A stretch of DNA of 64,000 nt from Chelydra serpentina (Eukaryota; Chordata; Testudines; Chelydridae), in assembly GCA_037349315.1 (NCBI GenBank), contig JBAIAC010000008.1, positions 38,662,001-38,726,000 on the forward strand, in the 5' to 3' direction. Made by a program: the position numbers and the translations under genes. The notes below the pieces were generated by a model. It was not told where the DNA came from, made no database searches, and saw only the letters and a list, made by a program, of their open reading frames with translations. Shown here piece by piece: positions 35,667 through 46,784 of this stretch; the first letter of the stretch is position 1, and the number at the start of each line of letters is the position of its first letter.

Positions 35667-35777
35667 GCCCAGTGGTTAGGGTACTCAGAGATCAAGGATC
35701 TCTGCATGGAATTCGGCGGAGCAGATACCTGAACCTGGGTCTCTCATTTCTCAGAGGAGTTGCCTAACCACTGAGCT
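35667..35777. repeat. tRNA-like palindromic repeat
   Basis: CCCAGTGGTTAGGGTACTC near 35668 and its inverse GAGTTGCCTAACCACTGAGC near 35758 bracket ACCTGAACCTGGGTCTCTC. Each arm looks like one half of a tRNA-derived unit. Fold-back tRNA-like repeats of this layout occur in turtle DNA as I recall. Confidence 0.5.
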
Positions 35778-36249
35778 CACATCTCTTACATAAATAGATA
35801 GAGTGCCAGGGAGTATTTTATAATGAATTATCAATATATCTTCTTGCCCTCCCATATAAACATTAAAGCTATGACCAGCTCGGCCCCAATGAGGCAGAGA
35901 GGTTATTTCTCTTGGGCTCAGTATCTTTCCAACAATAATGATCTCTGTGCAGAACAACCCATACAGTAGTCTGCCAAATGCACACAGTCTCTTTGTTATC
36001 CTGTGCATTCAGATTTAAAATTTGATGGGGCAGGGAAAAATCCTTTCAAACCAATGAATCTCAAATTTTGATCAGGCAGTGTTCTTTGTGGTGCTGTAAT
36101 GCAATTATATCAGATGTGGACAACAAGGCTATGTGTCTCTGAGATGTTGGTAAATGGATGTTGTCAAGTGACTATTAATTGGTTGGTGAAGCATGGCTTT
36201 TAATTGCCTCTCAGAGACAGTAGAAATCTTTTAATTGGTTGTAGGCTTC

Positions 36250-37383
36250 TGGGGGGTGATAATCAGGGTCCAGACACCCCAAAGGGAGAACAGAAGGTTT
36301 AACCCCTCCCCCATGTAAGCAGTTAAACCAACTGATTGCTTACTATGTCATTGCATTACAAAAATATATAGAATGAGGTTTTTTACAAAAGCTTGTAACC
36401 TTCTGAACTTGATAGTCATTAGAAGATATGCATACAGACGATGATCATGATGAACTGATGTATTTGTGTATATAGAAAATTGTGCTCATAAACTTCAGCT
36501 CTACTTCACAGCAAGGCAGTGAGCAGTCAGACAGGGAGGAACACCAATCAAGCCAGTTGTTTACACAAACCCAACTTCAAGTACCCCATCCATTGTCCAG
36601 CCCAGGAAAAGACAATGATGGACCATGAGAATTAATGGGAAGACAATGAGACTTACAGGCTAGAATTTCCCGACTCTGACTAACCACGAGTGACCATACC
36701 AGGAGAGAAAGGCAAAAAGGAAAAAGCTTTTTAAAAACAGGCTTGGAACTGAGGTTGGTCATCCAGAAACTGAGAGGCAGCCTTTAGGTGAGAAGCTGTC
36801 TGTGACTGCTGGATCTCCCCTGTAGCTAGAGGGTATGCTGGGGGACTCTTCCAAGGCAATACAGAACTTGTATTAGAAAGGGGATTTTATCTAATATGGA
36901 AGTGCAAAGCCGACATCTTTATGTTTATATTCTGTGGAACTTGCATATGTTTACTTCCCCTTACTATTTCATCTTTAAATCTGTGTTTTTTCTATAAAAG
37001 AAGCTTTTATTATTTATCCTAAGCAGGTCTCTGTTGTGCAAACTGCGTGGAGTGTGTGTGCCAAAATGAATGGATAACTTGTGGGGAGGGGGAGCTGATT
37101 TCATGCTTTCTGGGGTGCAGACCAGAGGGGGAAAGTCCGAGTGTCAGGTGGATAAGAACTGAGGAAGAATGGATTTGGGGAGTCTCGGTACTGGATGGGC
37201 TGTTGGTGTCACCCCGTGAAGGGTAAATGGGCTGGTGAGAGCCAGAGGGAGACTTTATGCTTATGAGCAGGCTATTGGTGTCAGAGAATTGAACCATAAC
37301 TGCACTGCATAAAGGTCTCCAGGTTACAGGGCAAGTGGTAACAGGACCCCTTACTGGTCTGGGTAGTTCTGAAAATGTCACAG
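36250..37383 (+). repeat. LTR-like element
   Basis: The right end GGTCTGGGTAGTTCTGAAAATGTCACA is the reverse complement of the left part of 50407-51612 (TATCACATTCTGG...AATTCAGACC). The block CTTACTGGTCTGGGTAG pairs with CAGACCAGTGAGGGGTCATG there. The left part differs, so this is a related family and not a simple copy. There are no coding domains; 36250 is an approximate edge. Confidence 0.5.
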
Positions 37384-37728
37384 AGAGCGTGGTACCTGTT
37401 TCCTGTCTAGTTTCTTGTCACTTTTTTGACTCACATGCCAGAATTAAAGTCTCTTCAGAGCTGAAGAGAAGGCATGTGGTTGCTAAGTAATAGACAATAC
37501 AATATTTTGTGTTGCTTGTTCTTTTGATATTTTTTCTTGCTAATGAGGTGACGGCCAAATGTTTTTGATATGAGAGCTGCACTGGGTTTACAAATGAAGG
37601 CTCTAGGCCACACTGTCCTAGAGAGCTGCTTTTGCCAATACACTGCTGCCTCCAGCTACTGACTCTCATCTACCCATTAGAGTCTTATCCCATGACTCAT
37701 GGGCCTGAGCCTACACACTGCATGCACA

Positions 37729-38014
37729 CAGGGCCGGCTCTACCTTTTTTGCCGCCCCAAGTGGCGAAGCAAAAAAAACAACAACAAAAAACCTGCCCCA
37801 GCAGTGCCACCAAAGCAAAGAAAATTAAAAAGCTGCCACTGAAGTGCCGCCAAATAAATTTTTTTTTTAAAAAGCTGCCGTAGCCATGTTGCTGAAGAAG
37901 AAGAAGAAGAAAAAAAAAGCCAGAGTGCCGCCCCACGAATGGCCGGAATGCCGTCCCTTCAGATTTGCCACCCCAGGCACCTGCCTCCTTAGCTGGTGCC
38001 TAGAGCCGGCCCTG
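37729..38014. mobile_element. hAT-type MITE with 8-bp TSD
   Basis: The ends CAGGGCCGGCTCTA and TAGAGCCGGCCCTG form a perfect 14-bp inverted repeat. The flanks CATGCACA (37721-37728) and CATGCACC (38015-38022) match at 7 of 8. The interior has GCCGCCCCAAGTGGCGAAGC, several A-rich runs and GTGCCGCC words. Confidence 0.9.
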
Positions 38015-38171
38015 CATGCACCTGGTGTAGTCATTCACATCTGTGCAATGTGAATGTAAAACACTACTCAATCAGAATTCTCCATTCGCTTACCCTGGTG
38101 GCAGCTTTTCACCCCTATATTTCACCCATTTTGCACAAGTGTAAATGACTTAAAACAGATTCAGACCCCAG

Positions 38172-38587
38172 GGATGACTTTTGAGGAGAGGCTGAGGGAA
38201 CTGGGATTGTTTAGCCTGCAGAAGAGAAGAATGAGGGGGGATTTGATAGCTGCTTTCAACTACCTGAAAGGGGGTTCCAAAGAGGATGGATCTAGACTGT
38301 TCTCAGTGGTAGAAGATGACAGAACAAGGAGTAATGGTCTCAAGTTGCAGAGGGGGAGGTTTAGGTTGGATATTAGGAAAAACTTTTTCACTAGGAGGGT
38401 GGTGAAACATTGGAATGGGTTACCTAGGGAGGTGGTGGAATCTCCTTCCTTAGAGGTTTTTAAGGTCAGGCTTGACAAAGCCCTGGCTGGGATGATTTAG
38501 TTGGGGTTGGTCCTGCTTTGAGCAGGGGGTTGGACTAGATGACCTCCTGAGGTCCCTTCCAATCCTGAGATTCTATGATTCTATGAT
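38172..38587 (+). mobile_element. CR1 LINE 3' end
   Basis: The C-terminal ORF2 and 3' end of a young-looking CR1, finishing with TTCTATGATTCTATGATG. 5'-truncated at the point where the C-terminal domain begins. Confidence 0.92.
38174..38500 (+). pseudogene. CR1 ORF2 C-terminus, intact frame
   Basis: A 108-residue uninterrupted frame: [92 protein letters not shown], ending ALAGMI. This is the conserved C-terminal tail of CR1 ORF2 downstream of the reverse transcriptase. The absence of stops suggests a fairly recent insertion. It starts within the protein, so it encodes nothing functional. Confidence 0.9.
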
Positions 38588-38589
38588 GT

Positions 38590-40950
38590 TAGGCCCAATG
38601 TTTCTTTCTGTAAGGTAATATTGGTCAATTTTTCTTTTAATCTGGACTGATGATGTTTTAATCTTTTTTATTGTGGAGTGAGTGAATGGGAGAATAAAGA
38701 GACAGAATCAATGAAAATTTACTGAAGCAAAAAGAGTATAAAGGTCTCAAATTAGTTATGGATTATTATATGGAATTAAGACATCATCTGAATATTTCCC
38801 TAAAATTAAGATATTCCATTAGATCGGGTCAGAAAATGTTTTGTCTTTCCATGAAAAAGTTTGATTTTTTGTTGAAAAGCCAAAAACTAACCCAAACACC
38901 ATTGGGAAGGGGGGCAAGTTTTCTAATGAAAAATGTAAAATTATCACTTTCCACAAATTTCATTTGGTTGAAATGGCAATTTTCAAAAATTGTCTACCAG
39001 AGCTACATAATCTTAAACCACTTGTTCTTTAGCTTTCTGCCTCCTTCTTCTGAATTACTTTGGTGTTTATCACAATAGGAATTGTAATTAATTGGGCCTA
39101 AACATTTACCTCAATTGTAAGCTCAAATGTGAAAAGTATGTGCAAGTTCATAAGATGTCAAAATAACCTATAATTTTTGCCTGCTTGGAAATTAAACTGT
39201 GGAAAATAAGTCAAGTTGTTTTCAATAATGAGCGTTATGAACAAACACAAGAGAATCAGGCAGAAAAACTGGATTAGTCCAAACAAAAAGGGACTGCTGA
39301 TATAAAAAGACTTGAAATCATGCTTGGTGACAACAGAAGATGTGCAGCCAGAAATGAATTAATGAAAATTGGTGTGGCAGATATTAGGCCTAATTGGTAG
39401 ACAAAATAATGATGGAATGAACTATGCTGCCCACTTTCCCACTTTTGGGGTTTCTTTAAAAGAGATTTTAAAAAAACAAACAAAAAATGTCATCGCTTTC
39501 TTCTCCCATTCCACCTTGCATCCCAGCTAGTCTTGTCTCATCACATCTTATCTTTCCTAGCCCTAAGGCAGAAGGAACAGATCAGACTGAAAGACTTTCT
39601 TCCTGAGAGGAAGGCCATTAGGCCGTGCTCTTCTTCAAGGAACTTTGTTATTCACTTGTGTGACCTGAAAATCATCATATCATCATGACATCTAGTCCAC
39701 AACCCACCAGTGGAGATACCTATTTGCTAGTACCACAGAAGTATGTAAGATCAGGTCTGTTCTGCCTCCCTCCCTTTTGTGTTACTTTCTGCCCCCCACT
39801 TCCTTCGTCTCTCCTATCCTTTTCTCTCACTCTCTTGACTTTTCATCAAATCCTGAAGTTAACTGTACAGCATCAGTGCAGTGGGATGAGATGACCACAA
39901 TCCTGCTCTGTCTAAGGAGAAAAGACCCAACCAGATTGCATCCTGACCAGAATATGAACCAGGATCCAAGCAACCGATGCCAAAGTCATCCTGTCATTGA
40001 AAGCACCCATCTATAACTGATCAGCCAATCTGGTGTTCCAAAAACATCAACAATAGCCACATTTCTCACACCTTTTCTATCCTATCTCTCCTCTTCCTTG
40101 TGTCTATTTGGTAGAAACAGGAGATATGAATACCCTTCCCATGTCAGGACTGAGAGTAAAATTAACTCTTTCCTTTTCATCAAAGAAAGGTTGTTGCTTA
40201 ACAAAAGAGATTTTGATATTTTGCCCCCAAAGGGAAAGATACTTGAATACCTTTAAGTTTGTTTTGTATAATCACTCAATACCAGCTTCAGTATAAATGC
40301 TTGTTTTAATTTCTTGTTCTGTCTCGTGTTTGATCCATAAACTTTCAACTTAGAATCAATGATTTTGGGTGTGTGCCAAGGAACAGGGTAAAGACAAGGC
40401 CTCTGCAAGCCTTCCCATCCCCCGAACCTAAGTGTCACCGTTGGACAAAGTTAATAAACACCTTTGACTCTTGTGTCCCTTGGGATCAATACAACACTCC
40501 TCAGTTATCCTGTTTTGTATATGTTGACTACTGTGATCAAGTACAATTAAGAATAGTGGATATTAAATTCATGGGACAGATCTTCAGTGGGTGAGAATCG
40601 GCATGACTCTAAGAACTTGATTGGCATTATGCTCCAGCTGAGCATCTGTCCCATTTTATTGTGTTGTAAATTTTAAAATATGATGGACTGTCTTTGACAA
40701 TTTTAACATGAGATTTGCTTTACTTTATGGTAATTATAGGTCTGCCTTTGAGAGCTGGTATAAATGATTGTGTTGCAGGTTTGTTTCTTCACATGAGTTT
40801 CTTTTTCTTGAGTCACAGGAAATGCTTTTTAAGGTGGAGGATTTGTTTGGCTCAGAAGAAAGTGCCTTTGTGACAGACGGTGTTGCCTGATAGTTCGTGC
40901 TTTTTCAATGCAGTAATATTTATTTTGGGTATATTTTTTTGTTGATTGAG
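38590..40950. other. Unassigned AT-rich stretch
   Basis: Nothing recognised. Confidence 0.45.
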
Positions 40951-40956
40951 TGGTTC

Positions 40957-41632
40957 TGTGATAGGCTGTACCAGCCCCGCACTGGTGCAGCAGGGGTTAA
41001 TCCTTCTCTTTTGGGCTGAGGAGGCCACACCCCCTCGGCTCTGCTGGGCATGCTCCAGATGGAAACAGGGTATAAAAGGAAGCAGCTCAGATCAGTCTGG
41101 GCTGACCACCGAGGAGGTGTGCTACCAGCTCCTGCAGAAGGACTGCCCGCACTCCAGGATGCAAAGGCTAGTCAGATGGAGGTGAACCACGACTCCCAGA
41201 CTCAGGACACCACTGAGGGAGGGGAGACCACAGAGACCCTAAGAGGGAAAGAATCGGGTAGGAAGTGACCCAGGAGAACTTTGTTGGGGGTCGGTTGCAG
41301 AACCGGACACTAACTCGGTGTGTTGCAATAGGATCCCCGCTGAGCTGGTAGCAGGCAACCCCACCATCGTAAGGGCCCTGGGTTGGGACCTGGCGGAGAG
41401 GGGGGCCTGGGTCCCCCTATCCTGGCTGCCACCCACCCTAGGGTGGTGGCCCAACTCACCCGCACCATTTACTCTGGCCAATAGGCCATGCTGCTCAGAT
41501 ACCACGTGCCACGGCCCCGAGACTAGAGGCAACCCTACAGACTCATCCATGGGGCTGTATCCTGCCCCTCCCCCATCCCCAAAGGGTGATAGGTGTACCA
41601 GCCCTACGACAGGCACCTTCTTTGGTAACTAG
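40957..41632 (+). mobile_element. LTR retrotransposon remnant with TATA box
   Basis: A GC-rich island. It begins TGTGATAGGCTGTACCAGCC, and a similar word, GGGTGATAGGTGTACCAGCC, recurs at about 41585, consistent with the starts of two LTRs. GGTATAAAAGGAAGCAGC (near 41079) is a convincing TATA box within the first LTR. The interior has no frame with a retroelement domain I can support. The Gypsy-like assignment is from memory of similar turtle repeats. Confidence 0.5.
41079..41087 (+). promoter_or_regulatory. TATA box in LTR
   Basis: GGTATAAAAGG about 120 bp into the LTR-like sequence, followed about 25-30 bp later by a candidate start region. Confidence 0.5.
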
Positions 41633-41639
41633 TTGAATC

Positions 41640-43735
41640 TCTCTGAACCAATCAGAAAATGGTCACCACATCACCTCCTTTCTTTGGTGCATCCAATTAC
41701 ATACATTCATCAAATCTCAAATCAGAAATGCATCATCCAGTCCATCACACTGCCAGTGAAGGGATGTGATCTATAATATATTGTATAGCATTTTATGAAA
41801 TCCAGGCAAAACACTGAAGATTCAGGTCAAAGCTCTGAAGAGCTGAAATGATCTAGGTGCTGGTAGTGGTGGAGACCAGAATCTAATTAGCATTCTGGGT
41901 TGAATAGACCTAAAGAGTCATGGGTCAAACTAAACTTTAAAATAAAAGATCCAAACTTGACAGAGAGACAAGGGAATACTACACAAAGGACACTCAACAT
42001 AGGTTGAGGTTTGTTGGGTGAAAAAGCTGGAGCAACATCCGAAGAGACGCAGCCATTGGCAAAGGAAGACCAATTTGGAAGGTTCTAAGAGCAGTAGCTA
42101 AGGTCCAGGACTGTGTGCTGGCCAGTAAGGTTGTGTGTTTTATTTTCCTGACTACTACCACTGCAATATGGAGCCTGGTACAGCTTTTCTCATGTTAAGG
42201 AGCAGCAACTCATGAGAAAGAGTTCTGCATAGATGGCAAGCTGCACAAGAGCTTTGCTTGGTACAGCTCAGGAGGCGGGAGAAATAAAGAGGGTTCTGTG
42301 AGGATGTTGCATGGCTCTGGTCTCCAGGAATTCTAGGGAAAAGTTTGGTCCCTGAAATAGGTTACAAAAGCCTCCAGCATTCCTTTTGCCAGCTTGTAAG
42401 GGCCTCTGATGCTAGCCAGGGGTTGCTGGAGTACAGCAATGTTTTAGCCACAATTCAGTTCCTAGGTATTCCCTATGCCAGAGGAATCCCCAGCTGCCTG
42501 GTTAGGCCCATCTTTATGGTCCCTTTGTGCTACCAGAGAGTCTGTGCTGGGATGGGATATCTGGCCCATTATGTGCAACTTCCATTAAGTTGCATTAAGT
42601 AAATGCTATTTTAAATTTTTCTCTCTTAAAAGAAAAATCCCTCCCTCAGCCCCCACCCCCTTATTAAACTAGCACTGTACTTCAGTGCAGTATTGTGATG
42701 GGCCTGACTCCAGTCCCCTGGTTCCAAATGTCACGTTTGTACTTCATGTTACCACCGTTAATGTGAAGTAAAATTGTGAGATGTGAACCTTCAAAGGTCA
42801 GATGATAAGTCTGCTGCTAAAAGATCTTTTTAAAAAACAAAACTAATAGTGCTTTACAATAGACTACCTTTTTCCAGGAGTATTTTATATTTTGTCAATA
42901 TATAAAAAACATGGAAATTCGTGAGATTTGTGAAAAAACTGGCCCTCTCCCCGAAATGGAAATGTCGGAAGTTAAAGAATCTGCAGAATATAAGTATGTA
43001 TCTTCATGTAGTGCTAACAACAATCTGTGATTGCTTAACAAACAGTTTAGTGTGCCTTGAATTATTTTTTAAGCTATGACCTTTATAAACAAACAAAACA
43101 AAAAAAAACAATGAAAAAGCTGTGAGTAATGATCCATTTATAAGGTATTTTTAACTGGGAAATTCTTTTTAAAGGTAAACCGTACAGGAAACAAAAAATC
43201 TGCAGGAATATCAGAGTGATGCACTAAATGGCTTAACAGGGACATTCGAAATATAGGCTTTTCTTTTATTATTGATGTCACCTGAAGTTCCATGCACTAG
43301 GATGCCCCAGAATGCAACATTTGGTGATGTCACAGACACCAACCAAGTGCAAATGCATATGTAGCTTACCCATAGGAGCTAAGATATATCCCATACATTT
43401 AGAGATTCCGTGGTTTGCCAGTGGTTTTATATTTTATTATTTTTTACAGGAAAAAGAGAATCATAGCAGACTTATTCGAAGGGTCTGATCCTGTGAAGTG
43501 TTAAGAGCTCTCATCCTCCATTGACTTTAATAGGATTAAAGGATTCTTAGCAAAGCATTTTGCAGAATGTAGTCATGCCTTCACGGGATTGGTCCCTTAA
43601 AATTCAAATGGACCCATTTTGTGAGTATGTTTATTCAATTTATGTATATGCTGTTGTTTTTACCCCCAGCACAGTGTTCAGCCAGCACAGAACTGAACAC
43701 ATCATGTATTATCAGATGCAATTTTTAAAAACTGT
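41640..43735. other. Unassigned stretch
   Basis: Nothing recognised with confidence. Confidence 0.45.
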
Positions 43736-43737
43736 GA

Positions 43738-43815
43738 AGTAATTCACCATTGGATAAGACTACCAAGGGATGTGGTAAATTCTGTATCATTTGGAGTCTT
43801 GAAATCAGAGAGATG
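43738..43815 (+). mobile_element. CR1 fragment, interrupted
   Basis: ATTCACCATTGGATAAGACT, CAAGGGATGTGGTAAATTCT and GGAGTCTTGAAATCAGAGAG follow a CR1 3' region. The remaining tail appears near 44725-44795, so about 0.9 kb of other DNA seems to lie between the two. Confidence 0.5.
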
Positions 43816-43819
43816 CTCA

Positions 43820-43885
43820 GTTCAATGTTTCTCAAGGTTTTCAGGTTGGCGACTCTTTATTCAAAGTCAAAAATTTTCACTAGCC
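43820..43885 (+). repeat. hAT-type left-end fragment
   Basis: CAGTTCAATGTTTCTCAAGG, then TTTTCAGGTTGGCGACTCTTTATTC, resembles a CAGTGTTTCTCAAAC hAT terminus. The right end was not located, though an end near 44640 would explain the split CR1. Confidence 0.45.
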
Positions 43886-43889
43886 CCCT

Positions 43890-44690
43890 GACATTTACTA
43901 TAAGCGTGTGGCAAAGTTGCCATGGCCCCATACTGTCTTCTGGCATTGTGGTGGAAATGCAGCAACTTTTGCCTTAGTTTCCCTCACTGTCCTTTGGCCT
44001 ACTCCAGCCACAGGAATGATCTGGTCCATCGGCAAGACCACTTCACAGAGTCTAGCCCCTTTTGGGGCCTCAGAGTCTTTTACCAAAATCTAACAGAAAC
44101 ATGAACACAACCAAACCTTCCGCCCAGGTGGGCTCAGTTAGCAGCCACCTAATCACAGTCATGCCTCTGCCGTGCTTAATCACAGGCTTCTGTGCCTCAG
44201 CGAAACACCTAGCCCAATGACCGGCACATTCCTTCAGGTGGGCTACAGCTCCTCAGGGCCCTGTCTCCAGTCAGACTTCCAACTCACCCCTGGAGAAACC
44301 TGTCTACTCCTCTCTCCTTCTCAGCCCTGTTTCAGGCTGCTTCCCAGAGAGAGGGAACTCTCCACCTCCTCACCCAGCTCTTTTTGATTTGGGGGTAATT
44401 ATGGGGGTAGTGTCTGGGGTGGGGAGAACAGCTGTCCCTGTAGCTGGGCTTTATCTCTAATTAGTCCTGGCCCACCCTCCAGGTGCAAGTAGGCAGGTTA
44501 GTTGGCTGTTCAGATCATGTATACTCTTTTTTGACATGTGGATTAAACACCCCTTCACAAAGAGTAAACATATATATACTACAACTACTATTTGACCTCC
44601 CAAACTCTGAAAGTTTTGGCATCCCCAATATTATTTTGGAAATACTATTTTCTTTGTTTTAGAACTGTAATAACATTATCTATGCTTTGC
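43890..44690. other. Unassigned stretch between CR1 halves
   Basis: Possibly the interior of the hAT-like insertion. No transposase frame is visible. Confidence 0.35.
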
Positions 44691-44724
44691 AGCCCTCTGA
44701 TTGCCCAGAAGTTGTCAGGCTCAA

Positions 44725-44795
44725 TAATGGAATAACTGGGAGAAATCTATGGCCTGTATTATGCAGGTGGTCAGACTAGATAACCATAATCTTAG
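44725..44795 (+). mobile_element. CR1 3' tail
   Basis: AATGGAATAACTGGGAGAAA, TCTATGGCCTGTATTATGCA and GGTCAGACTAGATAACCATA form the end of an old CR1 in plus orientation. Confidence 0.7.
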
Positions 44796-44799
44796 AATT

Positions 44800-44945
44800 A
44801 TAGAATCATAAGATTGGAAGGGACCTCAAGAGGTCATCTAGTCCAGTCCCCTGAACTCATGGCAGGACTAAGTATTATCTAGACCATTTCTGACAAGTGT
44901 TTGTCTAACCTGCTGTTAAAAATCTCCAGTAATGGAGATTCCAAA
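44800..44945 (-). mobile_element. CR1 3' tail
   Basis: TAGAATCATAAGATTGGAAG, GGGACCTCAAGAGGTCATCT and AGTCCAGTCCCCTGAACTCA read as a reverse-strand CR1 terminus. It lies tail to tail with the plus-strand copy just to its left. Confidence 0.85.
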
Positions 44946-44949
44946 TGGT

Positions 44950-46445
44950 CTCTTTTGGTCTTAAAATCAATCAAGTTTCTTTAGTAAACCTTGGAAAAAT
45001 ATAGAAAGCTCTTTTCCAGAGAAGGAGGATGGGCACACACCTCCTTAACACTCCGTAGCACTAGCTGTCAAATTCCCTTCTGTATACAGAGTAATAAATG
45101 GGCTTGTCTGCATTGTAAAATGATCAGACATAATTGTGACTAGCTGAATCAACTGACATATCACTGACAGTGGCTAGGCCAGTGATGGGTAAGAGAAATC
45201 TTGTTCAGCATATGTCAGCTAATTGTGAGGAAACCCTGCTGAGATCAGGTGGGAATATTTTACATGATGCTGACCTCGATCTGGTCTCTACTGACCACAC
45301 CAAGTCATGTGCAGCATCTTGCGGATCTTTCACAATCATGTTTGAACACAATCATGTTGTGCAACATAGACAAGCTCACAGTCCCTTTGGCCTATAAGCA
45401 TAACAACAACCACTCAGGTTCGGTTTTTGGGTCTTTGGAGCGATACCTGCCAAAACGTTTCTAACCATTAAATGTGTTAAGTTTTTTTCATCCTGCTTGC
45501 AAAACGTATATTTTAAATAAATCCATTTTATAAGCAACTCATTTCATTTGATATTTAAGTCCTGTCCCTTGTCCTGATGATATGCTACATAGTCATGCTA
45601 GGTCTGAACTAAAGCCTCCTGAAGTCAATGAAAAGAGTTGTACTGGGGCCTACATTAACAACACTAAGTGCTGCTAACATTTTCTTAAATAAGTAGTCGC
45701 TACTGTACTATGTCCACATCCACAGACCATCACTGAAGTCAATGGTGTTCCTACTGGTGTAAAGCAGAACAGAATTTGGCTCACTGCATTAAAGTGATTT
45801 CTGAGAATCACTTCCAAGCCAGATGGAGGGATTGTACATCTCGGAGAGTTCCTCCAGATCAGCGTCAAGGCTTCTAACAGGCGCAATTATAATTACAAAA
45901 ATGTATAAAAATGTAGATAAAATAATACATATTTCTCCTTGTGCTTTTTTGTATCTAAATCACGTAGTTGTGATTAAAACTTTGCTGAAAGTCAAAAACC
46001 TTGACATGGCTTTGAAGGAGTTTTCTGAAACTTACAATCCCCACCTCTAGATAGAGGGAATTTTATCACCCAGTCATCTTTAATTTCATTCTTTTTTAAT
46101 GTCTTCCCCTTTCCAGCTGCTCTCTGGTGTCCAGTTTTGTGGCTCTGTGGGGATCAGAGAGATTGATGTTTTGAGCAGAACTGTAGAGGTCAGTTAAGTC
46201 CAATGCTCTTGCCAGAATTTAGTCCAACAGCTGGTGCAGATGGGGCAGCTCTGGAACTCGAGCCAGGAAGACAGACACCTAGTGAAGTGATGAAGTGGCT
46301 GTAAAAACAACACTGAGGTTTCAGCAGGAGAGAGCAGGAGGGTGGGTAGAGTCTGCTAAGGACTTTTCTATAAGGGGACACTCGGAAAAGTTAAGATGAA
46401 TTAATTAAAGGAGTGACATTAAAACATAATTTAAAGGTCATAAGT
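44950..46445. other. Unassigned stretch
   Basis: Nothing recognised beyond the ancient ACTGAAGTCAATGGTGTTCC motif near 45730. Confidence 0.45.
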
Positions 46446-46451
46446 TAATAA

Positions 46452-46666
46452 AGGCAGTGTGGCCTACTGGATAGGGCACTAGCCTAGGATTCAGGAGACC
46501 TGAGTTCTTATCCTAGTTTTATCACTAGCCTCTGGGGTGATCTTAGGCAATTCAAGTCATTGCTCTATGCCTCAGTTTCCCCATATGTAAAATGGGGTTA
46601 ATGATGCTGACTTCCTTTGTAAAACATTTTGTGAGCTACTGATGATAAGAGCTAAGTGTTATTATT
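46452..46666 (+). mobile_element. MIR/CORE-SINE, nearly full length
   Basis: The best MIR copy here: tRNA-like head GGCAGTGTGGCCTACTGGAT, GGATTCAGGAGACCTGAGTT, then CCTCAGTTTCCCCATATGTA, AAATGGGGTTAATGATGCTG and the CORE/tail GTGAGCTACTGATGATAAGA ending in ATTATTA. Confidence 0.9.
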
Positions 46667-46684
46667 AAAGCACATTAAATCTCC

Positions 46685-46779
46685 GTGTGGATGCCCTCAT
46701 TCAGCAGTAAAGAGGCCCCCTTGGGGGATAAACTGTGGTGAACTAAGGCCACATTACCTCTGAATGAGAGCATCCACAC
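46685..46779. mobile_element. Short palindromic MITE, 95 bp
   Basis: GTGTGGATGCCCTCATTCAG at the left is the inverse of CTGAATGAGAGCATCCACAC at the right with one mismatch. The loop contains GAGGCCCCCTTGGGGGATAA. Confidence 0.75.
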
Positions 46780-46784
46780 ATAAA

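Noticed and set aside
37019..37381. 120-codon minus-strand frame
   Set aside because: It sits inside an LTR-like repeat, with Ser/Pro-rich content and no known domain.
41239..41632. Opposite-strand frames of 104 and 125 codons
   Set aside because: Both fall in the GC-rich LTR remnant and have no retroelement or host domain.
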